Of a stretch of 64,000 bases of DNA, positions 45,229 through 53,534 are shown one piece after another. The notes below the pieces were generated by a model. That model was not told where the DNA came from and ran no database searches. It was given only the letters and a program-made list of their open reading frames with translations. This DNA comes from Lachnospiraceae bacterium (GTDB lineage Bacteria > Bacillota > Clostridia > Lachnospirales > Lachnospiraceae), in contig JAKSRY010000002.1 of NCBI GenBank assembly GCA_024403415.1, positions 107,257-171,256 of the forward strand, given 5' to 3'. A program made the translations under genes and the position numbers. Each line of letters opens with the position of its first letter. Position 1 is the stretch's first letter.

Positions 45229-46662
45229 TTATTTTGTATATTGCCAAATATCTGATATATGATTGCCAAAGAATCCATTGTCAAATAGTTGAGTTCCTTT
45301 ATAGCCAAGATCCTCACAATACTTTCGCATCTCGCCCCCATTATCTAAATCATCAACATCAATAATCCATACAGTTGAAGCTTTGGTATTAGTTATTAAT
45401 TCATTATTTTCCTTAGTACCATCATATAAGTAAGTTGATATATGGGGGAAATAGTAGTTAATTGTTCCAGGAGAAAAAGTATCTTCATTTGTAATAATTA
45501 TGTCATTCTCTGGAGAGATATCTTTCATTACATTGAGAAATTCGGCTAACTTCTGACGGACTACCTTATCGTCAGATATTGTAGTCTTAATAGAAAGAAG
45601 GCCAAATGGAACTGTTAATATAATAATTAAACTTATAAAAAATGGTTTTAGTGGTAGCTTAGTAATATTGCATGCAAGCAATAACCACAAAAGTATTGCG
45701 CAAGGATATAAATGCTTGTAAAAAAGCATTGGAGTCTTAAAAAATCCAATGATGAGAGGAACTAGAATAGTCATTATAAATGCCAATAGACAAGTGATAT
45801 TCCAATATTTATAAACATTATCTTTGCTATAAATCAAAATGAAGACGATTGATAATAATAAAAAAGTTAATAAAAAATAGGAAAATTTGCTTGAAAAAAT
45901 GAAATTAATACATAACATTATGTCAGGATCAGAAACTTTAAATATTTTATTTTGATTGTTTTCAAGTGTAGAAAAAAATGTAATGCACCATGGAAGATAT
46001 ATAATAAATGTTGAGGCCCAAATTATTATAACTTTTTTCAATAAAGCCTTATTTTTTATTGCATGTATCATTAATCCAATATACATTACAGATAATGCAA
46101 TAATACAATAGTAGAATGTATACGCAGCTAATAGTGCATATATAGTGAATAAAATCATATTTCTTTTGAGATTTGATGGACATTTCTGAAAATTAAGTAT
46201 TCTCAAATAATAAATTGCAGCTAAAAGCATCCATAAAGCTGCCCACTCATAATCGCGTACTTCCATTATGTTATATAATGAACTGTATAGAGTTCCACAT
46301 AATGTCAGTGTTATAAGCGAGGTCCAAGGATTGAAATCATCATAAATAATCCTACTGCATACTACTACCATCATAATAAAAGGAATAAGTGATACAAGGT
46401 GATAAACCCATCCGGCATTTCCTAAAATCAGAATAAAAAATTTGAGAATCATATAGTAAAGCGGAGGATGTATATCATGTGCTGTAGCATTGACAAGATC
46501 ACTAAGAGACATGTTGGCAAGACGAATGCTATAAACTTCATCACCCCAAAAAGAATTATCAAAGATTCGTGTGAAGTGCAATATAATTAATAAAAGCCCA
46601 TATAGGATAATAAGTATTCGCATTATTTTTTTGTTAGATAGAAAGTCTTTGATTTTATTCAT
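45229..46662 (-). CDS. GT39/ArnT-like membrane glycosyltransferase (GT-C)
   Basis: The product has about 477 residues and about 11-12 membrane helices. The first extracytoplasmic loop holds the acidic pair D41-E42 in 'FWGDEVYS' and H-P-P-L-Y-Y at 65-70 ('HDIHPPLYYMI'), the pattern of PMT/ArnT-type enzymes that use polyprenyl-phosphate sugars. It should transfer a sugar to an acceptor on the outer face. Start ATG 46662 has 'aagaggt' 8 bp upstream; the frame runs on to 46722 without a ribosome site. The coding DNA is much more A+T-rich than its neighbours. Confidence 0.8.
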   Translation of the reverse strand: MNKIKDFLSNKKIMRILIILYGLLLIILHFTRIFDNSFWGDEVYSIRLANMSLSDLVNATAHDIHPPLYYMILKFFILILGNAGWVYHLVSLIPFIMMVVVCSRIIYDDFNPWTSLITLTLCGTLYSSLYNIMEVRDYEWAALWMLLAAIYYLRILNFQKCPSNLKRNMILFTIYALLAAYTFYYCIIALSVMYIGLMIHAIKNKALLKKVIIIWASTFIIYLPWCITFFSTLENNQNKIFKVSDPDIMLCINFIFSSKFSYFLLTFLLLSIVFILIYSKDNVYKYWNITCLLAFIMTILVPLIIGFFKTPMLFYKHLYPCAILLWLLLACNITKLPLKPFFISLIIILTVPFGLLSIKTTISDDKVVRQKLAEFLNVMKDISPENDIIITNEDTFSPGTINYYFPHISTYLYDGTKENNELITNTKASTVWIIDVDDLDNGGEMRKYCEDLGYKGTQLFDNGFFGNHISDIWQYTK

Positions 46663-47028
46663 TGTTGATACCTCTTTTGATATAAAAAACGAAAATATGT
46701 AGCAAAGGTCATGCCTATACATATTAATATATTAAGTTGCCATCATTATAACATGATTGGATAATGGGTATCAATTTTTCATGAATATAATATTTATACT
46801 AAATAAGATATAAGTAATGTGCTAATGTGATAGTTTGCTTTATAAGTCCAAAATAATTTTAACGTGGACTTAAAATTATTTAGAATAGTAAAAGAAAACC
46901 TTTACTCATTAACAGTGTGTTAATCAGTAAAGGCTTCTTTGGGTAAATATGTTTAGGAAGGATATTATATCTGGTTTATGGCATATGATATATATAGATA
47001 GTATCATTTATACATATATTTGAGCATT
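46663..47028. other. 366-bp intergenic region with nested inverted repeats
   Basis: This gap separates two reverse-strand genes. It holds a terminator-like hairpin (46890-46933) and, beside it, two mutually exclusive inverted repeats: AAGTCCA (46844-46850) with TGGACTT (46865-46871), and a perfect 12-nt repeat at 46851-46862 with 46870-46881. No protein-coding frame with a ribosome site was seen. The reverse-strand promoter of the GT39-like gene is probably here but no clear -35/-10 pair stands out. Confidence 0.6.
46890..46933 (-). terminator. terminator after the GT8-like gene (reverse strand)
   Basis: A 15-bp stem with one C-C mismatch, 46899-46914 against 46918-46933, has a 3-nt loop. 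On the reverse strand it is followed by TTTTCTTTT (46898-46890), a proper U-rich tail, so it ends transcription of 47029-47886. Confidence 0.75.
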
Positions 47029-47886
47029 TCAGCCATGCTCTTTGTGTCGAACGCCCATTAGTCGAGTTTTGATGAATACCAATTTTTGCTTTATCCTCTT
47101 TTTAAATTTTCTATAAGGTAGACCACCGGCTTTGAGCCACTCTTCATACAGATTATTCCAAATAGGATAGTTTATTCCATCCCAAAACTTTTGTGAACCA
47201 TATGCATGTATTATATATTCATCACCCACAGTTTTATTTGAGGGATGACATGCATATTTATCGAAAGGGAATCTAACTAAAGGAATATTGAATTTTTGGA
47301 TGGCCATGCTAAAAATGCATTGTTCTGGTAAATATAAATCTTCACTCCATGTTTTGGTTTTTTCATAGCACCATTCATAAATTTGTTGATAGTTTTTGAT
47401 GTCTCTTGAGAAGGAAAAAAGTGCTGTTCCGAATCCTTCTTGGTCGATATTGAAGGAGGAAGATATTTCTTTATTTGTTATGTCTTTAAATAACATTCTT
47501 CTTAAAGAATCATAACTTTGCAGTCCATTTATTGTATTTGGGGCTGGATTGCAAAATATATCTAGCTTTCTTAACAGTACTACATCATAATCGCTCCATA
47601 CTACCGTTTCATATTGTTGCAGGAGCTTAAAACATTCGTATTTGCAAAAAACCATTTTTGAAAAACGAGAAAGGACGGCATCATTTTTTGTTTTTAGTGG
47701 ATAGTCATAATATATAAATTCAGTTGGGAAAAAATCGTTTATTTGTCTTTGGATTTTGTGACTAATTCCATCATGATATACAATAACCTTATCAAATAGA
47801 TGGGAATTAGTTTTGGCTACATTTATTATAAAAACAGCTATTGGAATGGCATCATCTTTAGTTCCGCCAGTTACTAATACTCTCAT
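47029..47886 (-). CDS. glycosyltransferase, GT8-like
   Basis: The product has 285 residues of the GT-A retaining type. The metal-binding motif is D99-Y-D101 in 'VVWSDYDVVLL', and a C-terminal H-A-Y-G-S-Q-K-F-W block fits the HxxGxxKPW motif of GT8. The last 35 residues are basic, suggesting contact with the membrane. It would add galactose, glucose or another hexose to the surface glycan from a nucleotide donor. Start ATG 47886 has 'aggag' 9 bp upstream. It lies in a reverse-strand A+T-rich segment with the GT39-like gene. Confidence 0.72.
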   Translation of the reverse strand: MRVLVTGGTKDDAIPIAVFIINVAKTNSHLFDKVIVYHDGISHKIQRQINDFFPTEFIYYDYPLKTKNDAVLSRFSKMVFCKYECFKLLQQYETVVWSDYDVVLLRKLDIFCNPAPNTINGLQSYDSLRRMLFKDITNKEISSSFNIDQEGFGTALFSFSRDIKNYQQIYEWCYEKTKTWSEDLYLPEQCIFSMAIQKFNIPLVRFPFDKYACHPSNKTVGDEYIIHAYGSQKFWDGINYPIWNNLYEEWLKAGGLPYRKFKKRIKQKLVFIKTRLMGVRHKEHG

Positions 47887-47986
47887 TTGAAAAATCTCCT
47901 ATATAAGGATTGGTTATGTTGTTAACAAGCATTCTTGCCTAATATTTAGAAATAATCAGAATAATAACTCAAACTGTATTATTTGT

Positions 47987-48424
47987 TTATTGTTGAGAAA
48001 TTCTGATGGTTCTTATCTTAAAGTTTGCACCATCACCAAGCGAACAGGTACTCTCGATAAATTGTTTTGAATAAGATATCTCTTTGTTTGTAGAAACGAA
48101 AGCATATACTGCAGCTTCCAATGTGGTTGATAAAGAAAGTCTGTAAAAAGCTCCAAGATCAGTTTCTTTTTGTAACTCAAAAACAGCCTCGCCGTTTTCG
48201 TTGGGGGATAAATCACATAGCTTAACCCATTTATTGTTTTCGTAGCGTTCTACGGTAACCGTTATTTCAGTTACAGGAATATCCTTTTCGACTGAGACAT
48301 TAACTGTTGGTCCAATAGGCATAGTATCAAAGGAATAGGAATTAATATATGAACTTAAACTGATTACGAATAATATAGTGAGCAGCAATCCAGTTGAAAA
48401 TATGTTCTTAATTATATTTTTCAT
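47987..48424 (-). CDS. small exported protein of unknown function
   Basis: The product has 145 residues. The N-terminus (KNIIKNIFSTGLLLTILFVI) is a signal peptide or anchor. The rest is a compact beta-rich domain with 'VNVSVEKDIPVTEITVTVERYENN', recalling small immunoglobulin-like or adhesive folds, but no family was recognised. A strong ribosome site (gaaggag) precedes the start. Its promoter region contains the 12-nt inverted repeat at 48529-48563, so it is probably regulated separately. Confidence 0.6.
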   Translation of the reverse strand: MKNIIKNIFSTGLLLTILFVISLSSYINSYSFDTMPIGPTVNVSVEKDIPVTEITVTVERYENNKWVKLCDLSPNENGEAVFELQKETDLGAFYRLSLSTTLEAAVYAFVSTNKEISYSKQFIESTCSLGDGANFKIRTIRISQQ

Positions 48425-48515
48425 TTTTTCTCCTTCCTATTAGAGAAGGTTCTGACATATTAAATCAAGATGTAGCGTCAAATCATCTCTTTGAAACATA
48501 TAAATAACTATTGTT

Positions 48516-48545
48516 ACTGTAACACAAGGTTACATAATGTGTCAA
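48516..48545 (-). promoter_or_regulatory. reverse-strand promoter of the exported protein
   Basis: On the reverse strand, TTGACA (48545-48540) and TACAGT (48521-48516) are separated by 18 bp. The -35 lies inside the loop of a 12-nt inverted repeat, as an operator would. Confidence 0.4.
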
Positions 48546-48563
48546 CAGTAAACATTATGTAAC
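48529..48563. repeat. perfect 12-nt inverted repeat, possible operator
   Basis: GTTACATAATGT (48529-48540) and ACATTATGTAAC (48552-48563) are separated by 11 nt that include the reverse-strand -35 TTGACA. The symmetry and position suggest a regulator-binding site. Confidence 0.55.
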
Positions 48564-48627
48564 TCGGAGGACAATTCGAACTATGTTGCCTTTTTTAAGC
48601 GCTATTGCTATACTTTTTAAGTATTGA

Positions 48628-48636
48628 TGCTATAAT
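48628..48636 (+). promoter_or_regulatory. extended -10 promoter of the membrane protein
   Basis: TGC-TATAAT (TGC 48628-48630, TATAAT 48631-48636) matches the extended -10 consensus. The start codon lies about 95 bp downstream. No clear -35 is at 17 bp. Confidence 0.5.
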
Positions 48637-48729
48637 TAATACGCAAACACATTCGTATTATTAAAGAGGAAAGATAGTAGCATACAACAAGTTGAAGAAT
48701 CATACTATTTGGTAGGAGTACAGAAGATT

Positions 48730-49983
48730 ATGAAGATATTAAAAGGTTTTATTAAATATGTGATTGTGTTTTGTGGACTTAATTTTATATTAATTTCATT
48801 ACTTGCTCTTTCCTACATGATACCGCAGGATAAAGAGATAGAAAAGATAACAGAAGGTTATACAACTTACCTAGTCGAAGGAATTTATAGTGATGGAAAA
48901 GATGGATATACAGATCTCTTATTTTTAAGTTCAAGCTTTATAGAAGCAAAAAAAGGTGAAAATCCTTACATGATGGCAATAAGTAATAATGTTTCTGGAA
49001 AAGCAATGAAAGAAGCAAATCCTTTAGCAGGATTGGAGGAAATATTACGAAAAGCAGATGAATATACTCCATATAGTAATTATTTTGCTGGTTCAACAGC
49101 AATTTTTAAGATACTATTTACAAAAATTAATTTGCTGACCATAAGATACATTTTCACATTTCTTACTATTTTAGGTATTTTATTTGTTTGTGCATACATT
49201 TTTAAGTATGTTGGTAATTTTAGAGCGGTTTTACCCTTTGCTTGTATGTGTTTCTTTGGTAATCTACTAAATACTTGCGAGTGCTTAACATTTGGAATAG
49301 ATATACTATTAATGTTAGCAGCCGCAGTGGTAGTCTGTTTTTTTCATCGAAAGGGTGCAACGATAAAAAAATATAACCTTTTGTTTTTTGTTGTTGGAAT
49401 GATGACATTCTTTTTAAACTATTGGTCATTTCCAATTTTTTCATTAGTGGTTCCAGTTACATTATTGGTAACACTTAATTTAGATAAAGTGGGAAACGAG
49501 ATGTTGCGGAGAACTGTATCCTGTGTTATTGCTTGGGGTATAGGCTTTGGTTTAGAGATTGGACTAAGATTTATTACATCTATCATATTCTTAGATGGGG
49601 GTACTATTGCAGAACATTTAAGAGCATATACTTCACAAGATTCTAGTTTTGACCGAGGATTATCAAGGTTTGAGACTCTTGACAAATTGTTTGAGCAATT
49701 TTTCGTTCCTAAGACTAAAGCAATTTTAGTTATTATAGTTATTATATTGTGTGCATTTATAGTCCGTAAAATAGTATATTACAAAAAGTTGCAGATAAGA
49801 GAGCAATGGGTATCATTAGTTATGTTAGTTGGTATTTCTTTGATTCCAATAGTCTGGTTGCTAATATTATATAATCACACCTTTCATGGATTCGACAATT
49901 TGCTGCTTTGTGCTACTATCTACCCGTTTCTCTCGATTTTGGCTATACTTGGAAATAGAAGTGACATCTCGGAGCGCATGTAG
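48730..49983 (+). CDS. polytopic membrane protein of unknown function
   Basis: The product has about 417 residues. One N-terminal helix is followed by an extracellular loop of about 80 residues and then about 8-9 further helices. The early loop contains 'LFLSSSFIEAKKGENPYMMAI', and later comes 'FDRGLSRFETLDKLFEQFF'. No family motif was recognised; similar genes near glycosyltransferases are sometimes GT-C or polymerase relatives, but that is only a guess here. Start ATG 48730 is preceded by 'ggag' at a rather long 13-nt distance; the alternative TTG at 48709 has none. Base composition is A+T-rich like the reverse-strand genes before it. Confidence 0.55.
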   Translation: MKILKGFIKYVIVFCGLNFILISLLALSYMIPQDKEIEKITEGYTTYLVEGIYSDGKDGYTDLLFLSSSFIEAKKGENPYMMAISNNVSGKAMKEANPLAGLEEILRKADEYTPYSNYFAGSTAIFKILFTKINLLTIRYIFTFLTILGILFVCAYIFKYVGNFRAVLPFACMCFFGNLLNTCECLTFGIDILLMLAAAVVVCFFHRKGATIKKYNLLFFVVGMMTFFLNYWSFPIFSLVVPVTLLVTLNLDKVGNEMLRRTVSCVIAWGIGFGLEIGLRFITSIIFLDGGTIAEHLRAYTSQDSSFDRGLSRFETLDKLFEQFFVPKTKAILVIIVIILCAFIVRKIVYYKKLQIREQWVSLVMLVGISLIPIVWLLILYNHTFHGFDNLLLCATIYPFLSILAILGNRSDISERM

Positions 49984-50008
49984 ATAATGATTTCATTTCT
50001 GTAATCAG

Positions 50009-50209
50009 ATGAAAGCTAGAATAGAGGATTTTGATAGTTTATATTTGAATGGTCAAGAAATATCAGATTGTGATTATAATGATGATACCAACATACAAAT
50101 AAGTATTTGGAGAGATGATAAAATAATTGATTCTGTTAAATATGTGTGTGATGATAATATAGGGAATCAGGAGGTTAGCACAAAATTTGCTGACAGAAAT
50201 AATCTATAA
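50009..50209 (+). CDS. small hypothetical protein (66 aa), uncertain
   Basis: The frame encodes 66 acidic residues. Its start lies 25 bp after the membrane protein gene and its stop just before a strong terminator, which is the position of a real last gene. No ribosome site is obvious and no family was recognised ('DFDSLYLNGQEISDCDYND'). It could also be a remnant of a longer protein. Confidence 0.35.
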   Translation: MKARIEDFDSLYLNGQEISDCDYNDDTNIQISIWRDDKIIDSVKYVCDDNIGNQEVSTKFADRNNL

Positions 50210-50227
50210 TAATGTGATTTAGTGACA

Positions 50228-50266
50228 ATACCCTCAAAGTAATAGATTACTGGGGGTATTAGATTT
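50228..50266 (+). terminator. rho-independent terminator at the end of the glycan region
   Basis: A stem pairs ATACCC (50228-50233) with GGGTAT (50254-50259), with an inner arm AGTAAT/ATTACT, followed by a T5 run. It separates the glycan locus from the pyrimidine genes. Confidence 0.75.
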
Positions 50267-50326
50267 TTAAATGTCCAATTCAATAGACTGGTTTAGTTAA
50301 AATATTAATTGGTGCTGTTATTGTGA

Positions 50327-50354
50327 TTGTTGATACTATGTTTTGTGTTATAAA
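50327..50354 (+). promoter_or_regulatory. possible promoter for pyrC
   Basis: TTGTTG (50327-50332), a 16-bp spacer and TATAAA (50349-50354) lie about 70 bp before the start codon. This is a moderate match only. Confidence 0.4.
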
Positions 50355-50423
50355 TAGCAATCGGGTTAACAGTCTTTGCTGTGTTACACTTGTTAAGAAG
50401 AATATAATGATTATGAGGTGCTT

Positions 50424-51785
50424 ATGATAATTAGAAATGGAACAATAATTGATACTGTTGCTAATACTATGTATAAGGCTGACTTATATATTGAAAATGG
50501 TAGTATTTTTAATATATTGAGGAATGATGCTGATATTAATACGGCAGGAATTCTAAAAGTAAATATAATATCAAATGTAGGGGGGCAGGCAGAGAATCAG
50601 ATATCTGGTCAACGGAATTATATGGAAAATGTAATAGATGCAACGGGACTTCTGATTGGCCCAGGGCTGATTGATACACATGTTCATTTCAGAGATCCGG
50701 GGTTTACTCATAAGGAGGATATCTTTACAGGGGCAGAAGCTGCAAAAGCGGGAGGTTATACAGGTATTGTACTTATGGCCAATACTAACCCTAAAGTAGA
50801 TAATGCGGATACTCTGAAATATGTTATCGATAAAGGAAGCAAAACCGGGATAAATATATATACCTGCGCAAATGTCACAATGAATATGGCAGGAAAAGAG
50901 CTGACTGATATGGAGACGCTGATTGCTAATGGCGCAGTTGGTGTTACAGACGATGGTATTCCTCTTGTGAATGAAGATATTGCGCTTGAAGCCATGCATA
51001 AAAGTGCTATTCTTCATAAACCAATAAGTTTCCACGAGGAAAATCCAGATTTAATCTCTGAAAATGGTATCAATAGAGGAAAGGCATCTGAGTACTATGG
51101 CATAGAAGGATCTCCCAGAGAGGCAGAGATAAGCCTTATTGAAAGAGACATAAAATTGATGGAAAAATGCAGTAAAATATATGGTGTTATGCCTACAGTG
51201 GTAATTCAGCATATAAGTACAAAAGAAGGTGTAAATCTTGTCAGAAAGGCAAAGGAGGCAGGCCTTGACATTCATGCAGAGGCTACTCCACATCATTTTT
51301 CACTAACGGAGGAGGCTGTTATCAAATATGGTGCCATGGCTAAAATGAATCCACCCCTTAGAACCGAAGAAGACAGAATGGCTATCATCGAAGGTATCAA
51401 AGATGGAACTATTGATCTTATAGCCACCGACCATGCTCCGCACACAAATGAGGAAAAGAGTGGTGAGATAACAAAGACTCCATCAGGAATAATTGGTCTT
51501 GAGACTGCATTAAATCTAGGTATAACAGAGTTGATAAATAAAAATGGAATGGGATATCCTATGTTATTCGAAAGAATGTCGGCAAATCCTGCACGTCTGT
51601 ATGATATAGAAGGTGGTCAGATTAAAGAAGGCTTACCCGCAAATTTTGTCATATTCGATCCCAGAGCAAAAGATATAAAGAATGAATTTCATTCAAAGTC
51701 TTCAAATTCTCCATTTGTCGGAATGGAACTTGATGGAAAAATAATATATACAATATGCAACGGAGAAATAGTATATCAGTCATAG
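50424..51785 (+). CDS. pyrC: dihydroorotase
   Basis: The product has about 453 residues and is a class I dihydroorotase. The first metal site is H86-V-H88 in 'DTHVHFRDPGFTHKED', further histidines are in 'ISFHEENPD' and 'IQHIST', and the catalytic Asp is in 'ATDHAPH' near 335. It interconverts carbamoyl-aspartate and dihydroorotate in UMP synthesis. Start ATG 50424 has 'gagg' 5 bp upstream. The N-terminal segment (about 25-55) is longer than usual, an insertion before the first metal site. Pyrimidine genes continue at 52600. Confidence 0.92.
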   Translation: MIIRNGTIIDTVANTMYKADLYIENGSIFNILRNDADINTAGILKVNIISNVGGQAENQISGQRNYMENVIDATGLLIGPGLIDTHVHFRDPGFTHKEDIFTGAEAAKAGGYTGIVLMANTNPKVDNADTLKYVIDKGSKTGINIYTCANVTMNMAGKELTDMETLIANGAVGVTDDGIPLVNEDIALEAMHKSAILHKPISFHEENPDLISENGINRGKASEYYGIEGSPREAEISLIERDIKLMEKCSKIYGVMPTVVIQHISTKEGVNLVRKAKEAGLDIHAEATPHHFSLTEEAVIKYGAMAKMNPPLRTEEDRMAIIEGIKDGTIDLIATDHAPHTNEEKSGEITKTPSGIIGLETALNLGITELINKNGMGYPMLFERMSANPARLYDIEGGQIKEGLPANFVIFDPRAKDIKNEFHSKSSNSPFVGMELDGKIIYTICNGEIVYQS

Positions 51786-51850
51786 ATACCGCTCTTATGA
51801 TGTCAACAATAATATATAATGCTTATAATCTATATTTAAAGGTCTGAATA

Positions 51851-51966
51851 AGTATATTGTTTATAAGGCCTTTGACAGCTGTCGTTACTTAATGAATGCG
51901 AAGCATGAATTTAGTAACGCAACGAGTCTGACAATAGAGCGAAAGCGTGCCGATAAACAATATACT
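51851..51966. repeat. structured element bounded by 14-nt perfect inverted repeats
   Basis: AGTATATTGTTTAT (51851-51864) and ATAAACAATATACT (51953-51966) are perfect complements. The stem continues with GGC (51867-51869) against GCC (51949-51951). Inside are the palindrome GACAGCTGTC (51874-51883), a stem CGTTACTTAA/TTTAGTAACG enclosing the mini-hairpin ATGC-GAA-GCAT, and a GCGAAAGC GNRA-type hairpin. It sits in a 253-bp gap and could be a small non-autonomous mobile element (MITE/REP-like) or a structured RNA. No coding frame is present. Confidence 0.6.
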
Positions 51967-52025
51967 GTATGAAGAGCGGGAACAGAAATAAGCAATGTAC
52001 TGTATGAAGACCGGGAACAGGAATA
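51958..52025 (+). repeat. two tandem 33-nt repeats
   Basis: Two copies of a 33-nt unit (51958-51990 and 51993-52025, period 35) differ at three positions. The first overlaps the right arm of the inverted-repeat element. They lie directly before the GNAT gene. Confidence 0.7.
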
Positions 52026-52038
52026 GAAGGATAATAAT

Positions 52039-52500
52039 ATGATAAGAGAAGCAGTATATGAAGACCTGGACGGTCTTCTAAATTTATATCTATATCTTCA
52101 TGAAAAGAAAATACCGGCGAAGGATGGACATCTTGACTCCGTTTGGAATAAAATACTGACTAATGAGGATTATCATTTAATAGTAGCTGAAGAGGGAGGA
52201 CGGATAGTTGCTTCCTGCACGTTATTGATTGTTCCTAATCTCACAAGGGAAGCATTGCCTTATGCTCTTGTTGAAAATGTAGTTACGCATGAGAATTACA
52301 GAGGAAAGGGATTGGCATCAGCCTGTCTTAAATATGCAAAAGAGATAGCAATTGAAAACGGATGTTACAAGATGATGCTGATTACGGGATCAGATAATCC
52401 TAAAACTCATGATTTTTACAGGAATAACGGTTATTCAAAAGAAGGAAAAACTGCATATTATCAGTTACTTAAGGAAGTTAACTGGAATAAGAATATTTAA
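52039..52500 (+). CDS. GNAT family N-acetyltransferase
   Basis: The product is a complete single GNAT domain of 153 residues. It starts 'IREAVYEDLDGLLNLYLYLHEKK', has the acetyl-CoA loop in 'ENYRGKGLASACLKYAKEIA' and ends with 'HDFYRNNGYSKEGKTAYYQ'. The acceptor is unknown. It is placed between pyrC and pyrK without obvious link to pyrimidines and directly after the structured repeat element, as if inserted in the pathway cluster. Confidence 0.82.
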   Translation: MIREAVYEDLDGLLNLYLYLHEKKIPAKDGHLDSVWNKILTNEDYHLIVAEEGGRIVASCTLLIVPNLTREALPYALVENVVTHENYRGKGLASACLKYAKEIAIENGCYKMMLITGSDNPKTHDFYRNNGYSKEGKTAYYQLLKEVNWNKNI

Positions 52501-52599
52501 TACATAAGATTTTGACAGAATGAATGATAAGACGAAATAATATTAATCAAGTGGAATAAATAGATCTTGTAATAATAAATCAGGAAGGACATACAGCAA

Positions 52600-53433
52600 A
52601 TGAAAAAGAAAACTGCGGCCAAAGTACTGAGCCAGAAAATGATAGCAACAAAAATATATGATTTGTGGCTTGAAACGGATATTGCAAAGGATGCACATGC
52701 AGGACAGTTTATAGGAGTGTATACGAATGATAAGTCAGCGATTCTTCCAAGACCAATCAGTATCTGTGAGGTGTCTGATGACAGGAATTCTTTGAGACTT
52801 GTGTATCGTGTTGCAGGTAAAGGAACGGGCAATATCTCAGAGCTAAAGGCTGGGGACTGTGTTGAAGTAATCGGAGTACTCGGAAACGGATATGAGCTCG
52901 ACAGTATTTTCAGTAACGAAAACGGATGCAAGCAGAATGATATTATTGAAAAAACTAATGTTATCCTAATGGGGGGAGGAATTGGAATTCCACCAATGCT
53001 CCAGTTGGCAAAAGAAGTTTGTGCACAGGGAATAAATCCAACAATTATCGTAGGTTACAGAGATTCTGAAATGTATTTAAATCAGGATTTAGCTAAATAC
53101 GGAACTGTAGAAATAGCTACAGAAGATGGTTCAGTTGGCACAAAAGGAAATGTATTAAATGTTGTGGATAACAAGAATCTTAAACCGGATTTCATAATGG
53201 CCTGTGGTCCTATGCCGATGTTGAGAGCTATCAAGAACTATGCTGCTAATGAGACTGAAAACGGAAGAACTGTTAAGGCATACATTTCTTTGGAAGAAAG
53301 AATGGCCTGTGGCGTTGGAGCCTGCCTTGGATGTGTGTGTAAGACTAAAGAAATTGACCATCATTCACATGTTAATAATGCTAGAATCTGTACCGATGGA
53401 CCTGTGTTTGATGCAGAAGATGTAGAAATATAA
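52600..53433 (+). CDS. pyrK: dihydroorotate dehydrogenase electron-transfer subunit
   Basis: The product has 277 residues. It has an FAD-binding beta-barrel ('LPRPISICEV', 'YRVAGKGTGNIS'), an NAD-binding domain ('VILMGGGIGIPPMLQLAKEV') and a C-terminal [2Fe-2S] site in 'ERMACGVGACLGCVCK'. It passes electrons from PyrD to NAD+ in the class 1B heterotetramer. The pyrD gene follows about 100 bp downstream. The length is slightly above the usual 250-260 residues. Confidence 0.93.
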   Translation: MKKKTAAKVLSQKMIATKIYDLWLETDIAKDAHAGQFIGVYTNDKSAILPRPISICEVSDDRNSLRLVYRVAGKGTGNISELKAGDCVEVIGVLGNGYELDSIFSNENGCKQNDIIEKTNVILMGGGIGIPPMLQLAKEVCAQGINPTIIVGYRDSEMYLNQDLAKYGTVEIATEDGSVGTKGNVLNVVDNKNLKPDFIMACGPMPMLRAIKNYAANETENGRTVKAYISLEERMACGVGACLGCVCKTKEIDHHSHVNNARICTDGPVFDAEDVEI

Positions 53434-53534
53434 AAATAAGCAGACAGTTTTTATGTTTGCAGTTTGCAAAGCAGTATAAGAACCTTAATTATTATAGGAA
53501 GATAATCATATATCTTTGATATGAAAGGATGTTT

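Larger units (their letters stand above)
48425..48729. other. 305-bp divergent intergenic region
   Basis: The region lies between a reverse- and a forward-strand gene. It contains a perfect 12-nt inverted repeat (48529-48563), a reverse-strand TTGACA within its loop and a forward extended -10 at 48628. No small coding frame with a ribosome site was seen. Confidence 0.6.

Noticed and set aside
51958-52025. CRISPR-like repeat
   Set aside because: Only two adjacent copies with a 2-nt gap, no spacers and no cas genes.
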